Below are positions 22,130 through 34,413 of a DNA stretch of 64,000 bases, in pieces. Origin of the DNA: Cylicocyclus nassatus (taxonomy: Eukaryota > Nematoda > Chromadorea > Rhabditida > Strongylidae). The first letter of the stretch is position 1; each line of letters starts with the position of its first letter. The notes under the pieces were generated by a model. That model ran no database searches and was not told the DNA's origin. It saw nothing but the letters and a program-made list of their open reading frames with translations. A program made the translations under genes and the position numbers. The DNA lies in assembly GCA_958299035.1 (NCBI GenBank), contig CATQJL010000305.1, positions 29,773,733-29,837,732 of the forward strand, in the 5' to 3' direction.

Positions 22130-25100
22130 ATGATCCCCTCGAAAGGGACCAGAAACTTTATTGGCGCGAAATTTCGAAGTTCCAATGTTTTACAAACTAA
22201 TTTTGGAATTTGTCGAAAAGACATTCAGTTTTATTTTTCACTGAGGAAAATTCCTACTTTGCCCGAAAAGGAAACAGCAGGGTGAACATGGCCCCCTCGG
22301 AAAGGACCAGGGACTTTATGCGCGCGAAACGAATTTCCAAGGTAAAACTATTTTGAGATTTGTTGAGAGCTCCTTTAAGTTTTTTCTCACTGAAAGATTC
22401 CGACTTTTGCCCCAAACGAAAACAGCAGGGCAAACATGGTCTTCTCGGAAAGGACCAGGGACTTTATAAGCGCGAAATTTTCGAAGTTCCAAGGTTTTAA
22501 GGCAAATTTTGAAATTTGTCGAAAGGACATTCAGTTTTATCTTTCACTGAGGAATTCCTACTTTGCCCGAAGAGGAAACAGCAGGGTGAACATGGCCCCC
22601 TCGGAAAGGACCAGGGACTTTATGAGCGCGAAACGAATTTCCAAGGCAAAACTATTTTGAGATTTGTCGAGAGCTCCTTTAGGTTTTTTCTCACTGAAAG
22701 ATTCCGACTTTTGCCTTAAAAGAAAACAGCAGGGCGAACATGGTCTTCTCGGAAAGGACCAGGGACTTTATTGGTGCGAAATTTTCGAAGTTCCAAGGTT
22801 TTACAAACTAATTTTGGAATTTGTCGGAAGAACTTTTAGTTTCTTTCTCATTAAGGAATTCCTACTTTGCCCCAAGAGGAAACAGCAGGGTGAACATGGC
22901 CCCCTCGGAAAGGACCAGGGATTTTATGAGCGCGAAACGAATTTCCAAGGCGAAACTATTTTGAGATTTGTAGAGAGCTCTTTTAGGTTTTTTCTCACTG
23001 AAAGATTCCGACTTTTGCCCCAAACGAAAACAGCAGGGCAAACATGGTCTTCTCGGAAAGGGACCAGAAACTTTATGGGCGCGATATTTTCGAAGTTCCA
23101 AGGTTTTACAAACCAATTTTGGAATTTGTCGGAAGAACTTTTAGTTTCTTTCTCATTGAGGAATTCCTACCTTGCCCGAAGAGGAAACAGCAGGGTGAAC
23201 ATGGCCCCCTCGGAAAGGACCAGGGACTTTATGAGCGCGAAACGAATTTCCAAGGCAAAACTATTTTGAGATTTGTGGAGAGCTCCTTTAGGTTTTTTCT
23301 CACTGAAAGATTCCGACTTTTGCCCCAAAAGAAAACAGCAGGGCGAACATGGTCTTCTCGGAAAGGACCAGGGACTTTATTGGTGCGAAATTTTCGAAGT
23401 TCCAAGGTTTTACAAACTAATTTTGGAATTTGTCGGAAGAGCTTTTAGTTTCTTTCTCATTGAGGAATTCCTACTTTGCCCGAAGAGGAAACAGCAGGGT
23501 GAACATGCCCCCGCGGAAAGGCAGGGACTTTATGAGCGCGAAACGAATTTCCAAGGCAAAGCTATTTTGAGATTTGTCGAGAGCTCCTTTAGGTTTTTTC
23601 TCACTGAAAGATTCCGACTTTTGCCTTAAAAGAAAACAGCAGGGCGAACATGGTCTTCTCGGAAAGGACCAGGGACTTTATTGGTGCGAAATTTTCGAAG
23701 TTCCAAGGTTTTACAAACTAATTTTGGAATTTGTCGGAAGAACTTTTAGTTTCTTTCTCATTGAGGAATTCCTACTTTGCCCGAAGAGGAAACAGCAGGG
23801 TGAACATGGCCCCCTCGGAAAGGATCAGGGACTTTATGAGCGCGAAACGAATTTCCAAGGCAAAACTATTTTGAGATTTGTCGAGAGCTCCTTTAGTTTT
23901 TTTCTCACTGTAAAATATGTACTTTCGTAAAAAAAAGGAAACAGCAGGGCGACCATGATCCCCTCGAAAGGGACCAGAAACTTTATTGGCGCGAAATTTC
24001 GAAGTTCCAATGTTTTACAAACTAATTTTGGAATTTGTCGAAAAGACATTCAGTTTTATTTTTCACTGAGGAATTCCTACTTTGCCCGAAAAGGAAACAG
24101 CAGGGTGAACATGGCCCCCTCGGAAAGGACCAGGGACTTTATGCGCGCGAAACGAATTTCCAAGGTAAAACTATTTTGAGATTTGTTGAGAGCTCCTTTA
24201 AGTTTTTTCTCACTGAAAGATTCCGACTTTTGCCCCAAACGAAAACAGCAGGGCAAACATGGTCTTCTCGGAAAGGACCAGGGACTTTATAAGCGCGAAA
24301 TTTTCGAAGTTCCAAGGTTTTAAGGCAAATTTTGAAATTTGTCGAAAGGACATTCAGTTTTATCTTTCACTGAGGAATTCCTACTTTGCCCGAAGAGGAA
24401 ACAGCAGGGTGAACATGGCCCCCTCGGAAAGGACCAGGGACTTTATGAGCGCGAAACGAATTTCCAAGGCAAAACTATTTTGAGATTTGTCGAGAGCTCC
24501 TTTAGGTTTTTTCTCACTGAAAGATTCCGACTTTTGCCTTAAAAGAAAACAGCAGGGCGAACATGGTCTTCTCGGAAAGGACCAGGGACTTTATTGGTGC
24601 GAAATTTTCGAAGTTCCAAGGTTTTACAAACTAATTTTGGAATTTGTCGGAAGAACTTTTAGTTTCTTTCTCATTAAGGAATTCCTACTTTGCCCCAAGA
24701 GGAAACAGCAGGGTGAACATGGCCCCCTCGGAAAGGACCAGGGATTTTATGAGCGCGAAACGAATTTCCAAGGCGAAACTATTTTGAGATTTGTAGAGAG
24801 CTCTTTTAGGTTTTTTCTCACTGAAAGATTCCGACTTTTGCCCCAAACGAAAACAGCAGGGCAAACATGGTCTTCTCGGAAAGGGACCAGAAACTTTATG
24901 GGCGCGATATTTTCGAAGTTCCAAGGTTTTACAAACCAATTTTGGAATTTGTCGGAAGAACTTTTAGTTTCTTTCTCATTGAGGAATTCCTACCTTGCCC
25001 GAAGAGGAAACAGCAGGGTGAACATGGCCCCCTCGGAAAGGACCAGGGACTTTATGAGCGCGAAACGAATTTCCAAGGCAAAACTATTTTGAGATTTGTG

Positions 25101-28100
25101 GAGAGCTCCTTTAGGTTTTTTCTCACTGAAAGATTCCGACTTTTGCCCCAAAAGAAAACAGCAGGGCGAACATGGTCTTCTCGGAAAGGACCAGGGACTT
25201 TATTGGTGCGAAATTTTCGAAGTTCCAAGGTTTTACAAACTAATTTTGGAATTTGTCGGAAGAGCTTTTAGTTTCTTTCTCATTGAGGAATTCCTACTTT
25301 GCCCGAAGAGGAAACAGCAGGGTGAACATGCCCCCGCGGAAAGGCAGGGACTTTATGAGCGCGAAACGAATTTCCAAGGCAAAGCTATTTTGAGATTTGT
25401 CGAGAGCTCCTTTAGGTTTTTTCTCACTGAAAGATTCCGACTTTTGCCTTAAAAGAAAACAGCAGGGCGAACATGGTCTTCTCGGAAAGGACCAGGGACT
25501 TTATTGGTGCGAAATTTTCGAAGTTCCAAGGTTTTACAAACTAATTTTGGAATTTGTCGGAAGAACTTTTAGTTTCTTTCTCATTGAGGAATTCCTACTT
25601 TGCCCGAAGAGGAAACAGCAGGGTGAACATGGCCCCCTCGGAAAGGATCAGGGACTTTATGAGCGCGAAACGAATTTCCAAGGCAAAACTATTTTGAGAT
25701 TTGTGGAGAGCTCCTTTAGGTTTTTTCTCACTGAAAGATTCCGACTTTTGCCCCAAAAGAAAACAGCAGGGCGAACATGGTCTTCTCGGAAAGGACCAGG
25801 GACTTTATTGGTGCGAAATTTTCGAAGTTCCAAGGTTTTACAAACTAATTTTGGAATTTGTCGGAAGAGCTTTTAGTTTCTTTCTCATTGAGGAATTCCT
25901 ACTTTGCCCGAAGAGGAAACAGCAGGGTGAACATGCCCCCGCGGAAAGGCAGGGACTTTATGAGCGCGAAACGAATTTCCAGGGCAAAGCTATTTTGAGA
26001 TTTGTCGAGAGCTCCTTTAGGTTTTTTCTCACTGAAAGATTCCGACTTTTGCCTTAAAAGAAAACAGCAGGGCGAACATGGTCTTCTCGGAAAGGACCAG
26101 GGACTTTATTGGTGCGAAATTTTCGAAGTTCCAAGGTTTTACAAACTAATTTTGGAATTTGTCGGAAGAACTTTTAGTTTCTTTCTCATTGAGGAATTCC
26201 TACTTTGCCCGAAGAGGAAACAGCAGGGTGAACATGGCCCCCTCGGAAAGGATCAGGGACTTTATGAGCGCGAAACGAATTTCCAAGGCAAAACTATTTT
26301 GAGATTTGTCGAGAGCTCCTTTAGGTTTTTTCTCACTGTAAAATATGTACTTTCGTAAAAAAAAGGAAACAGCAGGGCGACCATGATCCCCTCGAAAGGG
26401 ACCAGAAACTTTATTGGCGCGAAATTTCGAAGTTCCAATGTTTTACAAACTAATTTTGGAATTTGTCGAAAAGACATTCAGTTTTATTTTTCACTGAGGA
26501 ATTCCTACTTTGCCCGAAAAGGAAACAGCAGGGTGAACATGGCCCCCTCGGAAAGGACCAGGGACTTTATGCGCGCGAAACGAATTTCCAAGGTAAAACT
26601 ATTTTGAGATTTGTTGAGAGCTCCTTTAAGTTTTTTCTCACTGAAAGATTCCGACTTTTGCCCCAAACGAAAACAGCAGGGCAAACATGGTCTTCTCGGA
26701 AAGGACCAGGGACTTTATAAGCGCGAAATTTTCGAAGTTCCAAGGTTTTAAGGCAAATTTTGAAATTTGTCGAAAGACATTCAGTTTTATCTTTCACTGA
26801 GGAATTCCTACTTTGCCCGAAGAGGAAACAGCAGGGTGAACATGGCCCCCTCGGAAAGGACCAGGGATTTTATGAGCGCGAAACGAATTTCCAAGGCGAA
26901 ACTATTTTGAGATTTGTAGAGAGCTCTTTTAGGTTTTTTCTCACTGAAAGATTCCGACTTTTGCCTTAAAAGAAAACAGCAGGGCGAACATGGTCTTCTC
27001 GGAAAGGACCAGGGACTTTATTGGTGCGAAATTTTCGAAGTTCCAAGGTTTTACAAACTAATTTTGGAATTTGTCGGAAGAACTTTTAGTTTCTTTCTCA
27101 TTGAGGAATTCCTACTTTGCCCGAAGAGGAAACAGCAGGGTGAACATGCCCCCGCGGAAAGGCAGGGACTTTATGAGCGCGAAACGAATTTCCAAGGCAA
27201 AGCTATTTTGAGATTTGTCGAGAGCTCCTTTAGGTTTTTTCTCACTGAAAGATTCCGACTTTTGCCTTAAAAGAAAACAGCAGGGCGAACATGGTCTTCT
27301 CGGAAAGGACCAGGGACTTTATTGGTGCGAAATTTTCGAAGTTCCAAGGTTTTACAAACTAATTTTGGAATTTGTCGGAAGAACTTTTAGTTTCTTTCTC
27401 ATTGAGGAATTCCTACTTTGCCCGAAGAGGAAACAGCAGGGTGAACATGGCCCCCTCGGAAAGGATCAGGGACTTTATGAGCGCGAAACGAATTTCCAAG
27501 GCAAAACTATTTTGAGATTTGTCGAGAGCTCCTTTAGGTTTTTTCTCACTGTAAAATATGTACTTTCGTAAAAAAAAGGAAACAGCAGGGCGACCATGAT
27601 CCCCTCGAAAGGGACCAGAAACTTTATTGGCGCGAAATTTCGAAGTTCCAAGGTTTTACAAACTAATTTTGGAATTTGTCGAAAAGACATTCAGTTTTAT
27701 TTTTCACTGAGGAATTCCTACTTTGCCCGAAAAGGAAACAGCAGGGTGAACATGGCCCCCTCGGAAAGGACCAGGGACTTTATGCGCGCGAAACGAATTT
27801 CCAAGGTAAAACTATTTCGAGATTTGTTGAGAGCTCCTTTAAGTTTTTTCTCACTGAAAGATTCCGACTTTTGCCCCAAACGAAAACAGCAGGGCAAACA
27901 TGGTCTTCTCGGAAAGGACCAGGGACTTTATAAGCGCGAAATTTTCGAAGTTTCAAGGTTTTAAGGCAAATTTTGAAATTTGTCGAAAGGACATTCAGTT
28001 TTATCTTTCACTGAGGAATTCCTACTTTGCCCGAAGAGGAAACAGCAGTGTGAACATGGCCCCCTCGGAAAGGACCAGGGACTTTATGAGCGCGAAACGA

Positions 28101-30845
28101 ATTTCCAAGGCAAAACTATTTTGAGATTTGTCGAGAGCTCCTTTAGGTTTTTTCTCACTGAAAGATTCCGACTTTTGCCCCAAAAGAAAACAGCAGGGCG
28201 AACATGGTCTTCTCGGAAAGGACCAGGGACTTTATTGGTGCGAAATTTTCGAAGTTCCAAGGTTTTACAAACTAATTTTGGAATTTGTCGGAAGAACTTT
28301 TAGTTTCTTTCTCATTAAGGAATTCCTACTTTGCCCCAAGAGGAAACAGCAGGGTGAACATGGCCCCCTCGGAAAGGACCAGGGACTTTATGAGCGCGAA
28401 ACGAATTTCCAAGGCAAAACTATTTTGAGATTTGTGGAGAGCTCCTTTAGGTTTTTTCTCACTGAAAGATTCCGACTTTTGCCCCAAAAGAAAGCAGCAG
28501 GGCGAACATGGTCTTCTCGGAAAGGACCAGGGACTTTATTGGTGCGAAATTTTCGAAGTTCCAAGGTTTTACAAACTAATTTTGGAATTTGTCGGAAGAG
28601 CTTTTAGTTTCTTTCTCATTGAGGAATTCCTACTTTGCCCGAAGAGGAAACAGCAGGGTGAACATGCCCCCGCGGAAAGGCAGGGACTTTATGAGCGCGA
28701 AACGAATTTCCAAGGCAAAGCTATTTTGAGATTTGTCGAGAGCTCCTTTAGGTTTTTTCTCACTGAAAGATTCCGACTTTTGCCTTAAAAGAAAACAGCA
28801 GGGCGAACATGGTCTTCTCGGAAAGGACCAGGGACTTTATAAGCGCGAAATTTTCGAAGTTCCAAGGTTTTACAGCAAATTTTGAAATTTGTCGAGAGGA
28901 CATAGTTTTATCTTTCACTGAGGAATTCCTACTTGCCCAAATAGGAAAAAGCAGGGGAACATAGTCCCATCGGAAAGGACCTGGGAATTTATGGGCGCGA
29001 AACGAATTTCCAAGGCAAAACAATTTGAGATTTGTCGAGAGCTCCTTTAGGTTTTTTCTCACTGAAAGATTCCGACTTTTGCCCCAAAAGAAAACAGCAG
29101 GGCGAACATGGTCTTCTCGGAAAGGACCAGGGACTTTATTGGTGCGAAATTTTCGAAGTTCCAAGGTTTTACAAACTAATTTTGGAATTTGTCGGAAGAA
29201 CTTTTAGTTTCTTTCTCATTGAGGAATTCCTACTTTGCCCGAAGAGGAAACAGCAGGGTGAACATGGCCCCCTCGGAAAGGATCAGGGACTTTATGAGCG
29301 CGAAACGAATTTCCAAGGCAAAACTATTTTGAGATTTGTCGAGAGCTCCTTTAGGTTTTTTCTCACTGTAAAATATGTACTTTCGTAAAAAAAAGGAAAC
29401 AGCAGGGCGACCATGATCCCCTCGAAAGGGACCAGAAACTTTATTGGCGCGAAATTTCGAAGTTCCAAGGTTTTACAAACTAATTTTGGAATTTGTCGAA
29501 AAGACATTCAGTTTTATTTTTCACTGAGGAATTCCTACTTTGCCCGAAAAGGAAACAGCAGGGTGAACATGGCCCCCTCGGAAAGGACCAGGGACTTTAT
29601 GAGCGCGAAACGAATTTCCAAGGCAAAACTATTTTGAGATTTGTGGAGAGCTCCTTTAGGTTTTTTCTCACTGAAAGATTCCGACTTTTGCCCCAAAAGA
29701 AAACAGCAGGGCGAACATGGTCTTCTCGGAAAGGACCAGGGACTTTATTGGTGCGAAATTTTCGAAGTTCCAAGGTTTTACAAACTAATTTTGGAATTTG
29801 TCGGAAGAGCTTTTAGTTTCTTTCTCATTGAGGAATTCCTACTTTGCCCGAAGAGGAAACAGCAGGGTGAACATGCCCCCGCGGAAAGGCAGGGACTTTA
29901 TGAGCGCGAAACGAATTTCCAAGGCAAAGCTATTTTGAGATTTGTCGAGAGCTCCTTTAGGTTTTTTCTCACTGAAAGATTCCGACTTTTGCCTTAAAAG
30001 AAAACAGCAGGGCGAACATGGTCTTCTCGGAAAGGACCAGGGACTTTATAAGCGCGAAATTTTCGAAGTTCCAAGGTTTTACAGCAAATTATGAAATTTG
30101 TCGAGAGGACATAGTTTTATCTTTCACTGAGGAATTCCTACTTGCCCAAATAGGAAAAAGCAGGGGAACATAGTCCCATCGGAAAGGACCTGGGAATTTA
30201 TGGGCGCGAAACGAATTTCCAAGGCAAAACAATTTGAGATTTGTCGAGAGCTCCTTTAGGTTTTTTCTCACTGAAAGATTCCGACTTTTGCCCCAAAAGA
30301 AAACAGCAGGGCGAACATGGTCTTCTCGGAAAGGACCAGGGACTTTATTGGTGCGAAATTTTCGAAGTTCCAAGGTTTTACAAACTAATTTTGGAATTTG
30401 TCGGAAGAACTTTTAGTTTCTTTCTCATTGAGGAATTCCTACTTTGCCCGAAGAGGAAACAGCAGGGTGAACATGGCCCCCTCGGAAAGGATCAGGGACT
30501 TTATGAGCGCGAAACGAATTTCCAAGGCAAAACTATTTTGAGATTTGTCGAGAGCTCCTTTAGGTTTTTTCTCACTGTAAAATATGTACTTTCGTAAAAA
30601 AAAGGAAACAGCAGGGCGACCATGATCCCCTCGAAAGGGACCAGAAACTTTATTGGCGCGAAATTTCGAAGTTCCAAGGTTTTACAAACTAATTTTGGAA
30701 TTTGTCGAAAAGACATTCAGTTTTATTTTTCACTGAGGAATTCCTACTTTGCCCGAAAAGGAAACAGCAGGGTGAACATGGCCCCCTCGGAAAGGACCAG
30801 GGACTTTATGCGCGCCAAACGAATTTCCAAGGTAAAATTATTTTG
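22130..30845. repeat. Punctuated higher-order domain (units of 4, 6 or 8 dimers)
   Basis: The B4 variant (GTAAAATATGTACTTTCG, A run, GACCATGATCCCC; the first copy has TATCTAC) marks unit starts, with ATGATCCCC at 22130, 23955, 26383, 27596, 29413 and 30622. Unit lengths are 1825, 2428, 1213, 1817 and 1209 bp, which are 6, 8, 4, 6 and 4 dimers. The 2428-bp unit equals an 1823-bp unit with a 605-bp (two-dimer) segment repeated at 25096-25700 and 25701-26305. The units at 28432-29640 and 29641-30845 match at 1209 bp. Confidence 0.82.
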
Positions 30846-30962
30846 AGATTTGTCGAGAGCTCCTTTAGGTTTTTTCTCACTGAAAGATTCCGACTTTTGC
30901 CCCAAACGAAAACAGCAGGGCAAACATGGTCTTCTCGGAAAGGGACCAGAAACTTTATGGGC

Positions 30963-31273
30963 GCGATATTTTCGAAGTTCCAAGGTTTTACAAACCAATT
31001 TTGGAATTTGTCGGAAGAACTTTTAGTTTCTTTCTCATTGAGGAATTCCTACTTTGCCCGAAGAGGAAACAGCAGGGTGAACATGGCCCCCGCGGAAAGG
31101 ACCAGGGACTTTATAAGCGCGAAATTTTCGAAGTTCCAAGGTTTTACAAACCAATTTTGGAATTTGTCGTAAGAACTTTTAGTTTCTTTCTCACTGAGGA
31201 ATTCCTACTTTGCCCGAAAAGGAAAAAGCAGGGGAACATGGTCCCCTCTGAAAGGACCAGGGACTTTATGGGT
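30963..31273. repeat. A-A pair with intact insertion site
   Basis: A starts at 30963 and 31119; the next B is at 31274. Left (CCCCTCTGAAAGGACCAGG) and right (TTTATGGGTGCGAAACG) flanks equal those of the element, with a single AGGGACT at 31259-31265. Confidence 0.85.
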
Positions 31274-32400
31274 GCGAAACGAATTTCCAAGGCAAAACTA
31301 TTTTGATGTTTGTCGAGAGCTCTTTTAGGTTTTTTCTCACTGTAAAATATCTACTTTTGTAAAAAAAAAGGAAACAGCAGTGCGAATGATCCCCTCGAAA
31401 GGACCAGAAACTTTATTGGTGCGAAATTTTCGAAGTTCCAAGGTTTTACAAACTAATTTTAGAATTTGTCGGAAGAGTTTTTAGTTTCTTTCTCATTGAG
31501 GAATTCCTACTTTGCCCGAAGAGGAAACAGCAGGGGAACATGGCCCCCTCGGAAAGGACCAGGGACTTTATGCGCGCGAAACGAATTTCCAAGGCAAAAC
31601 TATTTTGAGACTTGTCGAGAGCTCTTTTAGGTTTTTTCTCACTGAAAGATTCCGATTTTTGCCCCAAAAGAAAACAGCAGGGCGAACATGATCCCCTCGA
31701 AAGGGACCAGAAACTTTATTGGCGCGAAATTTTCCAAGTTCCAAGGTTTTACAAACTAATTTTAGAATTTGTCGGAAGAGTTTTTAGTTTCTTTCTCACT
31801 GAGGAATTCCTACTTTGCCCGAAAAGGAAAAAGCAGGGGAACATGGTCCCCTCTGAAAGGACCAGGGACTTTATGGGTGCGAAACGAATTTCCAAGGCAA
31901 AACTATTTTGATGTTTGTCGAGAGCTCTTTTAGGTTTTTTCTCACTGTAAAATATCTACTTTTGTAAAAAAAAGGAAACAGCAGTGCGAATGATCCCCTC
32001 GAAAGGACCAGAAACTTTATTGGTGCGAAATTTTCGAAGTTCCAAGGTTTTACAAACTAATTTTAGAATTTGTCGGAAGAGTTTTTAGTTTCTTTCTCAT
32101 TGAGGAATTCCTACTTTGCCCGAAGAGGAAACAGCAGGGGAACATGGCCCCCTCGGAAAGGACCAGGGACTTTATGCGCGCGAAACGAATTTCCAAGGCA
32201 AAACTATTTTGAGACTTGTCGAGAGCTCTTTTAGGTTTTTTCTCACTGAAAGATTCCGATTTTTGCCCCAAAAGAAAACAGCAGGGCGAACATGATCCCC
32301 TCGAAAGGGACCAGAAACTTTATTGGCGCGAAATTTTCCAAGTTCCAAGGTTTTACAAACTAATTTTAGAATTTGTCGGAAGAGTTTTTAGTTTCTTTCT
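31190..32400. repeat. 604-bp tandem duplication
   Basis: Two units of two dimers each at offset 604 bp, sharing a 2-bp-shortened tail GCAGTGCGAATGATCCCC (31387 and 31991) and an A head with TTTTCCAAGTTCC (about 31730 and 32335). Confidence 0.8.
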
Positions 32401-34413
32401 CATTGAGGAATTCCTACTTTGCCCGAAGAGGAAACAGCAGGGGAACATGGTCCCCTCGGAAAGGACCTGGGACTTTATGGGCGCGAAACGAATTTCCAAG
32501 GCCAAACTATTTTGATAATTGTCGAGAGCTCTTTTAGGTTTTTTCTCACTGTAAAATATCTACTTTCGTAAAAAAAGGAAACAGCAGGGCGACCATGATC
32601 CCCTCGAAAGGGACCAGAAACTTTATTGGCGCGAAAATTCGAAGTTCCAATGTTTTACAAACTAATTTTGGAATTTGTCGAAAAGACATTCAGCTTTATT
32701 TTTCACTGAGGAATTCCTACTTTGCCCGAAAAGGAAACAGCAGGGTGAACATGGCCCCCTCGGAAAGGACCAGGGACTTTATGCGCGCGAAACGAATTTC
32801 CAAGGTAAAACTATTTTGAGATTTGTTGAGAGCTCCTTTAAGTTTTTTCTCACTGAAAGATTCCGACTTTTGCCCCAAACGAAAACAGCAGGGCAAACAT
32901 GGTCTTCTCGGAAAGGACCAGGGACTTTATAAGCGCGAAATTTTCGAAGTTCCAAGGTTTTAAGGCAAATTTTGAAATTTGTCGAAAGGACATTCAGTTT
33001 TATCTTTCACTGAGGAATTCCTACTTTGCCCGAAGAGGAAACAGCAGGGTGAACATGGCCCCCTCGGAAAGGGACTTTATGAGCGCGAAACGAATTTCCA
33101 AGGCAAAACTATTTTGAGATTTGTCGAGAGCTCCTTTAGGTTTTTTCCCACTGAAAGATTCCGACTTTTGCCTTAAAAGAAAACAGCAGGGCGAACATGG
33201 TCTTCTCGGAAAGGACCAGGGACTTTATTGGTGCGAAATTTTCGAAGTTCCAAGGTTTTACAAACTAATTTTGGAATTTGTCGGAAGAACTTTTAGTTTC
33301 TTTCTCATTGAGGAATTCCTACTTTGCCCCAAGAGGAAACAGCAGGGTGAACATGGCCCCCTCGGAAAGGACCAGGGATTTTATGAGCGCGAAACGAATT
33401 TCCAAGGCGAAACTATTTTGAGATTTGTAGAGAGCTCTTTTAGGTTTTTTTCTCACTGAAAGATTCCGACTTTTGCCCCAAACGAAAACAGCAGGGCAAA
33501 CATGGTCTTCTCGGAAAGGGACCAGAAACTTTATGGGCGCGATATTTTCGAAGTTCCAAGGTTTTACAAACCAATTTTGGAATTTGTCGGAAGAACTTTT
33601 AGTTTCTTTCTCATTGAGGAATTCCTACCTTGCCCGAAGAGGAAACAGCAGGGTGAACATGGCCCCCTCGGAAAGGACCAGGGACTTTATGAGCGCGAAA
33701 CGAATTTCCAAGGCAAAACTATTTTGAGATTTGTGGAGAGCTCCTTTAGGTTTTTTCTCACTGAAAGATTCCGACTTTTGCCCCAAAAGAAAACAGCAGG
33801 GCAAACATGGTCTTCTCGGAAAGGACCAGGGACTTTATTGGTGCGAAATTTTCGAAGTTCCAAGGTTTTACAAACTAATTTTGGAATTTGTCGGAAGAGC
33901 TTTTAGTTTCTTTCTCATTGAGGAATTCCTACTTTGCCCGAAGAGGAAACAGCAGGGTGAACATGCCCCCGCGGAAAGGACCAGGGACTTTATGAGCGCG
34001 AAACGAATTTCCAAGGCAAAGCTATTTTGAGATTTGTCGAGAGCTCCTTTAGGTTTTTTCTCACTGAAAGATTCCGACTTTTGCCTTAAAAGAAAACAGC
34101 AGGGCGAACATGGTCTTCTCGGAAAGGACCAGGGACTTTATTGGTGCGAAATTTTCGAAGTTCCAAGGTTTTACAAACTAATTTTGGAATTTGTCGGAAG
34201 AACTTTTAGTTTCTTTCTCATTGAGGAATTCCTACTTTGCCCGAAGAGGAAACAGCAGGGTGAACATGGCCCCCTCGGAAAGGACCTGGGACTTTATGGG
34301 CGCGAAACGAATTTCCAAGGCCAAACTATTTTGATAATTGTCGAGAGCTCTTTTAGGTTTTTTCTCACTGTAAAATATCTACTTTCGTAAAAAAAGGAAA
34401 CAGCAGGGCGACC

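Larger units (their letters stand above)
18900..24000. repeat. Block duplicated 10.5-11.5 kb downstream (element-bearing copy)
   Basis: From about 18.9 kb the variant series matches the series from about 30.4 kb at offset 11525 bp up to the insertion. After the element it continues at offset 9863 bp, changing to about 10460 bp because the downstream copy has one extra 604-bp unit. The match runs to at least 23.5 kb (33.96 kb in the other copy). The inserted element is the main difference. Confidence 0.8.
30400..34400. repeat. Block duplicate lacking the element
   Basis: Counterpart of 18.9-24.0 kb. It includes an uninterrupted site at 31259-31265 and an extra tandem 604-bp unit at about 31.2-32.4 kb. 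It has a few private changes, such as GCGCCAAACG at about 30813 and a 6-bp deletion in GGAAAGGGACTTT at about 33070. Confidence 0.8.
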
